Positions 36,377 through 49,400 of a stretch of 64,000 bases of DNA are shown here, in pieces. Source of the stretch: Siphonodentalium dalli (taxonomy: Eukaryota; Mollusca; Scaphopoda; Gadilida; Siphonodentaliidae). Position 1 is the first letter of the stretch; each line of letters opens with the position of its first letter. The stretch spans positions 133,071,282-133,135,281 of the forward strand of contig CP136062.1 in NCBI GenBank assembly GCA_032622095.1, in the 5' to 3' direction. The notes beneath the pieces are model-generated. The model was given only the letters and a program-made list of their open reading frames with translations. It did not search any database and was not told the origin of the DNA. The translations under genes were made by a program, and so were the position numbers.

Positions 36377-36846
36377 AGGTACTCAATCCGAACAGAGGGT
36401 CCCCATCTCAACAGATTCCAACAACAACAATCCGATCAGAGGGTCCTATATTACTATTTCTTTGGCTTTGGGGGTAAAACATATTTTATTCGAATCGAGG
36501 AACCCATCAAACAAAGCTCAGAGTTATTAGATATTGATTTTTGAAATTTGTTATGTTCTCGAGATGAGTACTAATAATTGCCGTCAATTTCGTATCCTGA
36601 TCGAGATTTGTACACCAAAACTCTATTCAAACAGACAAGGATGGATAACTCTAAAATCAAGTGGTAATAATAACGCAAATTTGACTGAGATCTGGGCCAG
36701 AAAGTATTCCCGATAATGAAAAATAATAGATTTCTAAAATCGATATCTAACAAAGCTGGTTGACTTCCTCGACTCGAATCAAATATTTTTGACCCCCGAA
36801 GCCATTGAAATAGTAATTGAGAGGAGTTTTATCGGATTGAGTACCT
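36377..36846. mobile_element. TTAA-flanked element, family 3, internally deleted
   Basis: AGGTACTCAATCCGA and TCGGATTGAGTACCT ends, TTAA at 36373-36376 and 36847-36850. It is nested inside the 34024-37510 foldback. It lacks the 500-bp interior present in the copy at 40553-41508. Confidence 0.85.
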
Positions 36847-37261
36847 TTAAACTCCGAGGTGGCGAAATCTCGGTTTGTTTACATTACGAACATTTGAGTC
36901 CGTAATCGGAATCCGAATCCGAATCTGGATTACCACTAACCAGGACGGACCTGACTCCAAGCATACTTAGTCTATTGGAACAAGACGGCTGTCAATCAAG
37001 ACTAGATTACCACGAGATTGAGATTATGGTCTGTTCGTTTACTGATTCTGCCAATTTCTGGTCTGTTCGTTTACCGGTACGGGGTTTAATCTGTAATCTG
37101 AATAAAGATTCTGAATCCGGATTCTCACGAGATAACGACTCTGGCACGCAGGCGTGTTATTGGGGTCACAATTCCAACTTGCAGTATCCGTTTTATGTCT
37201 GTTTTCATTTTTGCGTTTCAATTCTGAGGTCCGTTTTATGTTCACTCCAATTCAAACTTTT

Positions 37262-37480
37262 TAATTCTAATATTTTAATTCCAACATTAGACCTTTTTGT
37301 AGTAGATTTAAAATATTAAAATAAAACTATTAAGTAAGAATTGAAATATAAAGTTAGAGTTACAATTAAAATATAAGAATTAAAATGTAAAATTAGAATT
37401 AAAATATAAGAATTAAAATGTTAAGTTAGAATTAAAATATTAAGTAAGAATTAAAATGTTAAGTTAGAGTAAAAATGTGA
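37262..37480 (-). repeat. AT-rich tandem array, right arm of foldback
   Basis: The same unit as 34040-34400 in reverse complement and shorter, so the arms have changed length independently. Confidence 0.85.
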
Positions 37481-37937
37481 AGTTAGGATTGTGACCCTAA
37501 TAACCCTCCATACCATTCAGCTAATATCTGAGATGTCTCCGTCAAATGATTTTGGCGGTATCCATCTCACTGGTTCTTAAGGCCCAGTTAAACGGCGATA
37601 TGGTAATCTTTCTCTATTTGTATTAAGTAATCTCTGTCAAATAATTTTTTTTCCAGATGTTACTTACAAATAGTGGTTATATATATTTAGCATACTACTT
37701 TGGCATATTCGCTTAGGAGTGATACCAACAAGGCAACACGGATATTGGAATGTAGACTGACGGTTTTGAGTTTTAGGAAATGATCCTATATGTGCACAAC
37801 CTACGCATTTTGTCACACGATCCCTGGGTGAACCGAATAATGTGCAATCACTATGACCTAAGTACAATTCTGGATTTCCAATGTTCGCAGTCAGATCATC
37901 TCAAGTATTAGCTGAACGGCGTTTGGGAATAAATCAA

Positions 37938-38033
37938 AGGTACTCAATCCGATCAGACTGTTCCCATATCATTTATTAAAAATACGCTTTAGTTATGAGA
38001 ATCGATTTATTGCAACAAAATAATGCTAACCAT
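37938..38033. mobile_element. Family 3 fragment, left end only
   Basis: AGGTACTCAATCCGATCAG followed by sequence shared with 29544-29660 (AATACGCTTTAGTTAT, CAACAAAATAATGC). No right end was found. Confidence 0.65.
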
Positions 38034-39521
38034 TAAAGTGATGTGAAATACTCCGGTGGGGTGATCACATAGCAATGGTAGCACCAGTAGCATAATTATA
38101 TGTAATTTAACCACATGCTTTACATTATAGTGTACACAGTTTAATGAATTACCCCAAATTGAAGAGTACCGTAGTTTCGCGGTTTTCTTGGACCATATAT
38201 ACAGCAATATATAATCTTAAAGTCGACTCAGTTTATAGCGAAATTCCAGTAAATTAGGCATGCACCTTGCCTATATGGACGGTTCAGACATAATTTGCTG
38301 AACTCCTTTTGTAAATTTCGGTGTAAGCCGGTTGACTCGTTTGGTATCCTCTAGTTATTCAGTCTATTCTGAACAAGTTCGTGGCAACTCATCTCTTAAT
38401 TGTGGTGCGTGCATGTACATTCATCTACATCAGCTACGATTCACAAGGAAAAATACATTTTTTAAAAGCATGCAGGGTTCAATATATTGCCGACTAAATG
38501 TGCTTTATTTCAATAAACATAACATTGGTAACAATAGTTTTGGTCCAAGCAGAGAAAAGGCATGAAAATAGAAAATGTTCGTGGAATACACCAGTAAAAA
38601 CATCGTGAAAAATCCTCCGACTGACGACTTTTGGTCAGAATGTTTGAGCAAACAAATGTGAGTTTGGACACATATGATGTATCAGCTTGTTTGAAAAATA
38701 GTGTAGCATATGCTCGTAGCTGCCAAAATACTACGTAATCTGTCATATCCTAGTTTATTACCTTTTTCTTCATTTCTCATTGTTTTTTTCCTCGCCTCCG
38801 CCATTTTTAATGCGTGGTCTCATCAACTCGAAACCACGTGATTCCCCACCGTGATATTATCCATAACGAAAACATGCATGTTTACACTCTACTACTTTGG
38901 GTAATTAGATATCTGACGTCAGCTAACAAGTTGCTGTAAGTGCAATACCACGTGAACGTGATTTTACTAATCTGCATGTATAGGCAAAATTACGTATAAT
39001 TGGTGATATGACAAACATTAAGACATTTACGAGATGTATCATGGTGTTTTGGCAATGTGGCTAACGAAAATTTGCAGTTATTTGCGTAATTTCAGAATGG
39101 CCTAGCAACTCTTCGAGTCGTCCATATTTATGACCTAACTATAATTATTATTGTTTAAAGTATAAAAAAAATCTAACGCCTTTCCGCAATGAATGCTTAT
39201 ATGTTGGCTATATATGAACAGAGAAATATTTCCGTTCCGTTTAAATTTAAATAATCACACACGGGTCCTCCACATTTACACAATTAGCGCCAGTGAGGAT
39301 CAGTGTGAGGATAAGTAGGCCTACAAATCGTATACGGTTTACACGAACGTTTCCGAGGTTCACCAACCAATAAAAGGCAGCCTCCACTCAATAAAAAGCG
39401 TGTTGTTATTTGGAGACTGTATTGGAATTTGAACAGTGTGTTACTTACAATTGATTCGGTAGTATTGAACAGTTGTTCATGTTATTAATGTCCCATTAAA
39501 ATATACTGGTATATGATTATA
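38034..39521. other. Intergenic stretch before CCDC113, no gene seen
   Basis: An AAAATGGCGGAGGCG motif in reverse orientation near 38795-38810 resembles a YY1 site. Otherwise plain AT-rich sequence. Confidence 0.4.
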
Positions 39522-39671
39522 AGAAATGACTTGAAGATAGATTGGGTTCATTCGTTTTGACCGACAGAGTGATTAAACAAAGTTCATGTGCATCCCTTCG
39601 GGATTCACACACTTTGTTTAATTACTCTGACGGTCAAAATCCAATGATCCCAATCGATCTTCAAATCATTT
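39522..39671. mobile_element. Imperfect 150-bp hairpin, probable MITE
   Basis: GAAATGACTTGAAGAT and CATTCGTTTTGACCG are repeated inverted as CGGTCAAAATCCAATG and ATCTTCAAATCATTT; the loop is near GCATCCCTTCGGGATTC. 190 bp upstream of the repeat-rich CCDC113 promoter region. Confidence 0.55.
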
Positions 39672-39712
39672 TAAATTGAAAAGACGTTTCCAAGAGGGCG
39701 CCAAATCTAATT

Positions 39713-39724
39713 CAAGATGGCGGC
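39713..39724 (+). promoter_or_regulatory. YY1-like motif
   Basis: CAAGATGGCGGC matches the YY1 initiator-type consensus about 660 bp upstream of the CCDC113 ATG. It lies just before a repeated segment (39834-39938), so it may belong to a mobile element rather than to the gene's promoter. Confidence 0.25.
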
Positions 39725-39833
39725 GCCCATGTTGAAAAGCGAACACAACACAACCGCGACTGCGCTGCTCCAAGCTAGTCGTCCTAGATTGAGCTCCTTG
39801 TTCAATTTAACCAAAAAATCGGCCGGGGTATCC

Positions 39834-39938
39834 AGAGTCACCACATTAAATTTGGTTGAAATCGGTTCATGGGTCTGGGAGGAAAATCCCATGAACAGAG
39901 AAACCCTGGGGGAGTTTAGACCTGCAGGTGCCCGTTCT
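39834..39938 (+). repeat. Paired direct repeat upstream of CCDC113, copy 1
   Basis: Contains AAATTTGGTTGAAATCGGTT, GGGTCTGGGAGG and GCAGGTGCCCGTTCT; paired with 40159-40262 at about 80% similarity. Probably a fragment of a dispersed repeat. Confidence 0.7.
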
Positions 39939-40158
39939 AATTTGGACTCATTGACCTTTGACCTCATGTGGTATATAACGACGACCAGCGACTGGGCTGT
40001 TCCCAGCTATTCGTTCTAAAAAAGTTATTAATTAAAAAATAAAAATTTGATTTTTTTCCTTGTTCAACTTCAAGTTAACAAAAAATTACTTTAAATTTTT
40101 GTTTTTTATTCAATATTTTCGAATTAATAACACCGTTATAACATGCGGTGGCGGACCC

Positions 40159-40262
40159 GAGTCACCACACCAAATTTGGTTGAAATCGGTTCAGGGGTCT
40201 GGGAGCAAAATCGCCCGAACAGACAGACGCTGGGGGAGCTTTGTCGTGCAGGTGCCCGTTCT
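40159..40262 (+). repeat. Paired direct repeat upstream of CCDC113, copy 2
   Basis: Counterpart of 39834-39938, ending 122 bp before the CCDC113 start codon. The promoter or 5' UTR may therefore be partly repeat-derived. Confidence 0.7.
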
Positions 40263-40317
40263 CGACCTTTGACGGTACGGGGAATGACGAGTACGGAGAA
40301 TGACGAGGTTTGCCGTT

Positions 40318-40325
40318 CCGGAAGT
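40318..40325 (+). promoter_or_regulatory. ETS-type site upstream of CCDC113 start
   Basis: CCGGAAGT, a perfect ETS-family core, 59 bp before the chosen ATG. A short motif occurs by chance; its position in a possible promoter or 5' UTR is suggestive only. No clear RFX X-box, expected for many cilia genes, was recognised nearby. Confidence 0.25.
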
Positions 40326-40383
40326 AATTCTCGCAATAATCCCCCCTGTTTCTCATTTCTCTATGACAACAAATACAACTGAA

Positions 40384-40490
40384 ATGGCCGACTCCGACAT
40401 CGTCAGCATCGACACGAGTAATGACCCAGGAGAAGACCCTCTCCAAGAACTCTCAGATGAACAATTATTTCAGCTTGTTGAAGAAACGAT
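40384..40490 (+). CDS. CCDC113: CCDC113 exon 1 (start codon exon)
   Basis: Encodes MADSDIVSIDTSND through LVEETI; the last codon is split after two bases. Donor GAT|GTATGC. A TTAA-flanked mobile element begins only 62 bp into the intron. Confidence 0.85.
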
Positions 40491-43400
40491 GTATGCATTA
40501 TGTTATTTATTCAGAATTTACGTACAATATAATATAAATAAGTTATACTTAAAGGTACTCAATCCGTAAAGAGGGTCCCCATCTCAACAGATTCCAACAA
40601 CAACAATCCGATCAGAGGGTCCTATATTACTATTTCTTTGGCTTTGGGGGTACAAAATATTTGATTCGAGTCGAGGAACCCATCAAACAAAGCTCAGAGT
40701 TATTAGATATTGATTTTTGAAATGTGTTATGTTCTCGAGATGATGAACTGAAACTAACATCACTCCAACTTCCAAGAAAGACGCCAGGAAATAAGACTGA
40801 CACAGTTCCACAAGATAGTGAGGGGGATGGTGCCAGCTCTTGATGTGCATGACTTCCTAACCCCAAAAAAGGAAAGCAGAAAGATAACTGCAACAAATTT
40901 CTCGGACTACATCTCCACCAACATGAGAGATAGTCGAAAAGGAGGTTTGTAATAATAAATGGCCGTTCCAACTCAGGCGTACTAGCTGCGACCATTACAA
41001 ACACTCCTTCTTCTGTAAAAACGACAATTGACTGGAACCAACTTGAGGATTCTGTTGAGTGTTGTGTGCGCTAGCGATTCGGAGGAATTCGTAGGGGCAC
41101 TCCGAAAAAGTAGGATCGCTACTCCAGGAGAGTTTCACCAATCGCAGCCTCCTGGAAAAACATCACACACCTCATCTCAGTGTGCCTAAAGCCAGCATTG
41201 GCTACTGCACAGGACCATTACAGATACAGAGCACTAATAACTGCCGTAATCTGCTCTGGATGTGTACTCCAAATCTATTCAAACAGACAAGGATGGATAA
41301 CTCTAAAATCAAGTGGTAATTTTAACGCAATTTTGACTGAGTTCTGGGCCAGATAGTATTCCCGATAATGAAAAATAATAGATTTCTAAAATCGATATCT
41401 AACAAATCTGAGCTTTGATGGGTGACTTCCTCGACTCGAATCAAATATTTTTGACCCCCGAAGCCATTGAAATAGTAATTGAGAGGAGTTTTATCGGATT
41501 GAGTACCTTTAATATTATTATGAATTTATCAATTTTATGTAGGGTTGGCGATTATCGCAATAGCCAATAATATTGAATACGGAATAGAGTAACACTCCGA
41601 CGTTCGTACTCAGATATCACCAATTTTTGTACCTACCCTGTCTGTTGTAGGTTTTACGGGAAAATGGGATTTGACGTACATTTGAAATATTTACGATCAA
41701 GTAATTTGACAATGCTGTGTGCGGAAGTTGACAACGCCACGGTTCTGTACCTCTTTGACTTTGAGTCTTTCTTTTAGTTTTACATTCAAAACTGTTTCTT
41801 ATCCGAATAAATCGATATCACCGCCATTTTTTTCATTGATGCCGGGGATCACATTTTTTCCACCAAAACTCAGAATAAACTTGCATGCTCAATACTGAGA
41901 AACAAAAATATTAGTAAGTACGAAAAGTTTACTATATTAATATTTACTACTAGCTACAGTATTGTCAGTAAGGTGTCTATTACTGTATTAGTATTACTCA
42001 ATTTACTGGTTATGCCTTATGACCTATTGGTGATAGATGGTATTTTAGGCTAAAATTAATAATACTAATAGTGATGGTAATTTCACTAAAACCTAAAAGT
42101 CTATTTTCCAAATAGTAGTGATCGTCAAAATGTTTTCTTAAAATAATAATAATGTAAATACTATTATTAGGCACCCGAGAGTACCCAATTAAAAAATACT
42201 CACATTTGTTTCATTCATTTATGTCCTATTATCAGTACAGATACAATAATCAATTCTTTTCCAAGCATTTTTTCATTTACCAATACCGTCATCTGTGCTT
42301 GCTGACCAATGATACCTGTATCTTCCTTGTAGACGGGCCAATGAAGTCCTCACGGCAGAAACACAGATGTTTGAGAAATTTCTCAGGCGGGTTGAGCCTA
42401 AAGATTTTGCAGGGATGCAACCAGCAGTTATGGGATCAGTCGGAGCAGGTCCATCAACCTCTACACAAGATGTGGTGCGGGGAGTACATAGGAAAAGATC
42501 AAAGTCGCGAAGCAGCAACATGGACAGAACATTAAGACTTAGTGCAGAACAGAAATGTGACATTGCACAGAGAGAAATTGAAGAGCTACGAGACGAAATT
42601 GACAAACTGAAGGAAGACTCTGAAAAGATACTTGACAATTACAAGGTGAGATATGCAAATCCAAATTTAATTCAATGGTGGAAAACAAAGGCTGTCATTA
42701 TAACCACAACCTCAAAATATTAATTGTATCATCTGTTCATTTGAGAAGTCTCCAGCCACTATTCTTATGGCCCCAACTTTGGGGCATATAGCCAGGGTGC
42801 CATCTGTCTGTACATCCGAACATATCACCTTGTAATGTGGGTATCAATGATCAGATTTCATGTCCTTTGGCATGGTTATAGCACAGGTCGGGGGAAAGGA
42901 TACCCATATACTGAGGGTTTCGTCCATTCATTTTTACATGAGCTATAGCCCTTGTTTGATTTAGAAATTTTTGTCATCTGTCCGTCTGAACATATTCTTT
43001 TTCATTGTCCTTTGTCATGGTAATAGCACAGACTGTGGGAAAGGATATCCACATCAATTGGTTTCGTCCATTTAGTTTTACCAGAGTTGTTATGGCCCTT
43101 GTTTGACTTGGAAATTTGTGAATTTTGTGCCATCCGAACATATCAACTCATATTTTGTTGTCCTTGGTGGGGGAAATTATACCCACATACTACGGGTATC
43201 ATCTGTTAATATTTAACCTTGTTTGACTTGGAAATTTATGTCTGTGTGAACATGTATCACCTTGTAACCATATCTGCACGGAAAATCCCCCCCTGCATCA
43301 GCTGGAAAATTCTAACTCAAGGATGTAAGAGGGGGGGGGGGGGGGGGGGGGGGGTATGAATTTTAGTCTACCAGTGTTAGAGGTTGGGGAAGATATTGAA

Positions 43401-46400
43401 TTAATTTTAATTAAATAATTATTTTGTCATTGATTGTTTTAGAAGTAAATGTTACTTTCAGTATGTAATTTGATCCATCCCTGGAATTTGGTTGAAAACA
43501 TTTTTAATTTGGACGCACTCGACAACAAAGACCCTTCAGCCACTTTCCTGCATAATTTTCCAACTAAGATTACTATATTAACCATTTCATAACGGGAGCT
43601 GTGCTGGTGCAGCATTAAATATCCTGTGCCAGTGCATTCTCTTATATATGCGAGTCTCCCATAGGGAGCCTCGCAAATATAACATACTGCACTGGCTTAC
43701 AAGATCAAGATTGTTAGGCCAATTTCTTAAATATGTGAAGCTCCCTATGGGAGACTGACTCCCATATTTAATAGAATACGTTGGCACATATGCTTTTGCA
43801 AATTTCAAGAAGCTCCAGTCATGGAAGGGTTAAATCAGATGAATTATGTGATTTTTAAGTTATAATAACCGGTATGGCTAAAATTTCATGTCTATCAGAC
43901 TGATAAAATATTTCCAGTATGAAAACTGAGTAGCCTTTTTCTTGGGTAGGTAAGGAGTGGGCTAACAATTTTTTTTTAATTTTGGCCTCAGCATGCCATA
44001 AATTCAGGGATGTGGCAGCTGGGGGTGGGGTTTATTTTTATTAATTATAATTGATTGTTAAGTAATTATAATTAATTACCTTGAGTAAGTAATTGGCCCG
44101 GCCCATCCCTGGAATTTAGTTGGAAATTTTAAGTTGGACACCCTCGACAACAAAGCCCATCTAGCCGCCACTTTCCTGCATCAATTTTCCCTTTTAAATT
44201 TTACCATATTAATAGTGTTGAATTTCATTTGTCGCCAAATTAATGCAATTATGTTCCAAACTCAAAGGTCTTCATTCCTTTATTACATGTCTTCACAGGC
44301 AATCATGGAAGAAGCTGAACTGCGACTTAATGAGACAAAGAAAGAATCATATGAGTTTGAAAGAGACATTGTGAAAGGTTCCCTAAATCCAAGAACAAAC
44401 AAAGTTGTTGCAGAAAAAGTTAGCAGGTACTTCGAAGATAAATTGCGAGCTAGGGTAAGTGTAGGCCTACTTTATATATCATAACTTGCAGACTTTGTAT
44501 TGTGACTAGCATAGAAATGCTAGGCAGTGTTGGCAGTATAATAACACTGGGTTTTTTTTCTTCAAATCACACTGTGTTGTCCCTCTTTGGCAATTATTTT
44601 CACATATATTCAATACCTGACAAACATTTGCAGTCAAAACAATACATTGCCATGTATAAACATTTTGCTGCAGATGATCACTTGGTTTATTTCCATTGTA
44701 TATTAAAGTTGTTCTTTCTTATAATTATACCAGACATATGACTCAATTATTGTTAAAAGTTATTGTATTGATGTAATCTGGAGTAATAGAAAAATATCGT
44801 CATTTCCAAATGATTGCTTTAATTTAGATCATGTGTTGTAAAATATTTGTAATGTCTGGCAAAATGTATGTAGTTGCATTGAGAAAACTGTCCTTCTGAA
44901 GGTTGTGCACAACTTTCACTCCCATGCTTCAGCTGTGCATAAAATTACTATATTTTTGTTTCATACTCTAGTTACTTGAAATACAGTAATGCCCTAAATA
45001 ATTGATTCCTTAACCACAGCAGAATTATGGATAACTTTTCTGAATTTAGTCGGAAATATGGCCTGTTGCCATTTATGAATGGCAACAAGCCATATTTCCA
45101 ACTAAATCCTGAAAAGTTACCCATAATTCTGCTATGGTTAAGGAGTCGATTATTTAGGGTATTACTATACCAGTGGGTCATGAAACGTGGACCTGCATCT
45201 CTTCTAACGGTTTTAACTAGGGCTGCAACAGTATGGTTTTCCACGATTCGTATCATCCTATACCGTTAGTTTTGTTACTGTATCACTGTGTATAAGAGTA
45301 TTGCGATGCATTGAATTCACGATGAATCATTGAAATTAAATTAATTAAATCATTACTTGATTCTCATTAATTCATTTGTAGGAATATTCAGATATTTAGT
45401 TCAACAGGCTGCTTTTTGAACTTATTAACTAATTATGCCTTCAAATAAATTAAATCTTAAAAGTGTTTTGCTCAGAATCATTTCAGTAATCTTAAGGGTT
45501 AAAAATAATTGCAGGACACTCTCATCGAGAAGCTAAGATTGAAGAATTCCACTCTCAAAGTACAAAAAAAGAAACTACACCTCCAACTGAAACAGGTAAG
45601 CTATTTGAAAGGTTAGAGTCCTGTCTGATCCTGCCTCAAGATTCTCTGGAAAGTATCTTTATTATAAAATTAACACCTTTTTTTTAGTTTATTTAGAAAG
45701 TTTATTTTTTAGTTATGATTCTCTATATTCCCAACTTGGCAGACAAGACAATGCATAATTGAGGTGCCCAATGGTTGCACATCGCCATCTTCACCATATG
45801 GGAACTTAAATCTGAGTCTAAATCTGAGTCTCCCACATGTAGCAGATGTGGCCATGCAGAATGAGGTCCACAGAGGATGAATTTAGTACTAAATTCACCC
45901 TCTGGGGACATTCTGTAAAAGACCAGTACCATATTTTGAGGCCTAGATATATATATTTACTCTCGGGCTCAAAATAAAAGTGCAGGCCCAAATAATAGTG
46001 CACTGGGAAAATTCCATTGAAAGTTAATAAAAGTGCAGGCCCAAATAATAGTGCAGGGGGGGGGGGGGGGGATTCCATTGAAAGTTAATAAAAGTGCAGG
46101 CCCAAATAATAGTGCAGGGTGAAAATTCCATTGAAAGTTAATAAAAGTGCAGGCCCATATAATAGTGCAGGGGGGGGGGGGGAAATTCCATTGAAAGTTA
46201 ATAAAAGTGCAGGCCCAAATAATAGTGCAGGGGGGGGGGGAATTCCATTGAAAGTTAATAAAAGTGCAGGCCCAAATATTGGCAAATAATAGTACAGGGT
46301 GAAAATTCCATTGAAAGTTAATAAAAGTGCAGGCCCATATAATAGTGCAGGGGGGGAAATTCCATTGAAAGTTAATAAAAGTGCAGGCCCATATAATAGT

Positions 46401-49400
46401 GCAGGGGGGGAAATTCCATTGAAAGTTAATAAAAGTGCAGGCCCATATAATAGTGCAGGGTGAAAATTCCATTGAAAGTGCAGGCCCAAATAATAGTGCA
46501 GGGGGGGGGGGGGGGGATTCCATTGAAAGTTAATAAAGGTGCAGGCCCAAATAATAGTGCAGGGTGAAAATTCCATTGAAAGTTAATAAAAGTGCAGGCC
46601 CATATAATAGTGCAGGGGGAAAATTCCATTGAAAGTTAATAAAAGTGCAGGCCCAAATAATAGTGCAGGGTGGGGGGGGGGGGGGAATTCCATTGAAAGT
46701 TAATAAAAGTGCAGGCCCAAATAATAGTACAGGGTGAAAATTCCATTGAAAGTTAATAAAAGTGCAGGCCCATATAATAGTGCAGGGGGGGAAATTCCAT
46801 TGAAAGTTAATAAAAGTGCAGGCCCATATAATAGTGCAGGGTGAAAATTCCATTGAAAGTTAATAAAAGTGCAGGCCCATATAATAGTGCAGGGTGAAAA
46901 TTCCATTGAAAGTTAATAAAAGTGGAGGCCCATATAATAGTGCAGGGGGGAAATTCCATTAAAAGTTAATAAAAGTGCAGGCCCATATAATAGTGCAGGG
47001 TGAAAATTCCATTGAAAGTTAATAAAAGTGCAGGCCCATATAATAGTGCAGGGTGAAAATTCCATTGAAAGTTAATAAAAGTGGAGGCCCATATAATAGT
47101 GCAGGTGGGAAATTCCATTGAAAGTTAATAAAAGTGCAGGCCCATATAATAGTGCAGGGGGGAAATTCCATTGAAAGTTAATAAAATTGCAGGCCCATAT
47201 AATAGTGCAGGGGGGAAATTCCATTGAAAGTTAATAAAAGTGCAGGCCCAAATAAAAGTGCAGGTGGGATTCCATTGAAAGTTAATAGAAGTGCAGACCC
47301 AAATAATAGTGCAGGGGATAAATTCCATTGAAAGTTAATAAAAGTGCAGGCGCAAATAATAGTGCAGGGTGAAAATTCCATTGAAAGTTAATAAAAGTGC
47401 AGGCCCAAATAATAGTGCAGGGTGAAAATTCCATTGAAAGTTAATAAAAGTGCAGGCCCAAATAATAGTGCAGGGGGGGGGGGGATTCCATTGAAAGTTA
47501 ATAAAAGTGCAGACCCAAATAATAGTGCAGGGGGGGGGGGGGATTCCATTGAAAGTTAATAAAAGTGCAGACCCAAATAATAGTGCAGGGTGAAAATTCT
47601 ATTAAAAGTTAATAAAAGTGCAGGCCCAAATAATAGTGCGGGGGGGGAAATTCCATTGATTGTAAATAAAAGTGCAGGCCCAAATAATAGTGCAGAGGGG
47701 GAATTCCATTGAAAGTTAATAAAATTGCAGGCCCAAATAATAGTGCAGGGGGGGGGGGGGAATTCCATTGAAAGTTAATAAAAGTGCAGGCCCAAATAAT
47801 AGTGCGGGGGGGGGGGGGGGGAATTCCATTGAAACTTAATAAAAGTGCAGACCCAAATAATAATGCAGGGGGAAAATTCCAGTGAAAGTTAATAAAAGTG
47901 CAGACCCTAATACTTGCAGGGGGGGGGGGGGGGGGAATTCCATATAAGTTAATAAAAGTGCAGGCCCAAATAATAGTGCAGGGTGAAAAGTCCATTGAAA
48001 GTTAATAAAAGTGCAGGCCCAAATAATAGTGCGGGGGGGGGGGGATTTCCATTGAATGTTAATAAAGTGCAGACCCAAATAATAATGCAGGGGGGGGGGG
48101 GGAATTCCATTGAAAGTTAATAAAAGTGCAGACCCAAATAAAAGTGCAGGGTGAAAATTCCATTGAAAGTTAATAAAAGTGCAGGCCCTAATAATAGTGT
48201 AGGGGGAAAATTCCATTGAAAGTTAATAAAAGTGCAGACCCAAATAATAGTGCAGGGGATAAATTCCATTGAAACTTAATAAAAGTGCAGGCCCAAATAC
48301 TTGCAGGGGGGGGGGGGGATTTCATTGAAAGTTAATACAAGTGCAGGCCCAAATAATAGTGCAGGGTGAAAATTCCATTGAAAGTTAATAAAAGTGCAGG
48401 CCCAAATAATAGTGCAGGGGGGGGGGGGGGGGGGGGGGATTCCATTGAAAGTTAATAAAAGTGCAGACCCAAATAATAGTGCAGGCCCAAATACTTGCAG
48501 GGGGGGGGGGGTGGAATTTCATTGAAAGTTTGAAAGTTAATAAAAGTGCAGACCCAAATAATAGTGCAGGGGGGGGGGGGATTCCATTGAAAGTTAATAA
48601 AAGTGCAGACCCAAATAGTAGTGCAGGGGGGAAATTCCATTGAAAGTTAATAAAAGTGCAGGCCCAAATAATAGTGCAGGGGGAACTCTGAGCAAAACAT
48701 CAACTTAACTGACTAAAATGTATAGGAATCAACATAGTATGTGTCATGTGGTGTTTTATTCAATATTTAAATGTTCACATGTATGTCATAAAAGACTCAT
48801 ACTTGAATAAACTCATCATTTTGATATCAGAATCATATAGAAATCTTGAGTTTGTGCTGATTTAAATTTCCATAGCCTCAAAATTAATAAACGTGCAGAC
48901 CCACATAAGCACTGTGCATGGGAGAATTTTCCCAAGAAAATAATAAACATGCATGCATGTTTATTTGGAGCCCAACAGTATATATATATATATATTTAGA
49001 AATGGGGCCTGGATTTTTCATCGCCAGAAATCTGGGAAGTGGGAATTTCCTTGTTTTTGGTTTTGTTACCTGGGAATAAGAGCAAGTTGAAAACAAACTG
49101 TTATATAAAGTTTGTGGCGTCAATCTCTAATACTAGCAATAGGCATCACAAATGATAACTTTATTCTTCTTTCCATGTATTAGGCACTGCTAAAAAAATT
49201 GGTAGACGGGAGCAGTATTTCAGTACCACTGAACTACCATCTATATGGTTTGTGTCACAAAACTTTTGACAGAACTCATACCACTAATGATTAGAGGGGA
49301 TGTGGGCCTTGGGTAACATGTCTTCCGTATTCCTTTATTAGGTCTGTGTTGATGCCCGATCGATTGTAAAATTCATTAGATTGTTTCCCATTCCCAGGTC

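Larger units (their letters stand above)
34024..37510. mobile_element. 3.5-kb TA-flanked foldback with repeat-filled arms
   Basis: Ends TGGAGGGTTATTAGGGTCAC and its perfect inverse, each next to TA. Arms about 34024-34575 and 37095-37510 are inverted copies holding an array of ATTTTAATTCTAACTTAAC units, then a unique block containing ATAAAACGGA. The middle contains the family 3 element at 36377 and otherwise no recognisable gene. Confidence 0.8.

Noticed and set aside
40630-41004. 124-codon minus-strand ORF
   Set aside because: It spans the interior of the family 3 mobile element; composition gives no support.
45218-45510. TAGGGCTGCAACAG, an hAT-type terminus
   Set aside because: No inverted partner or 8-bp duplication found; at most a solo end.
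45818-48216. Many long minus-strand ORFs reading repeated CTIIWACTFINFQWN-like peptide
   Set aside because: They are translations of the 53-bp minisatellite in all frames. G-run length shifts the frame from unit to unit.
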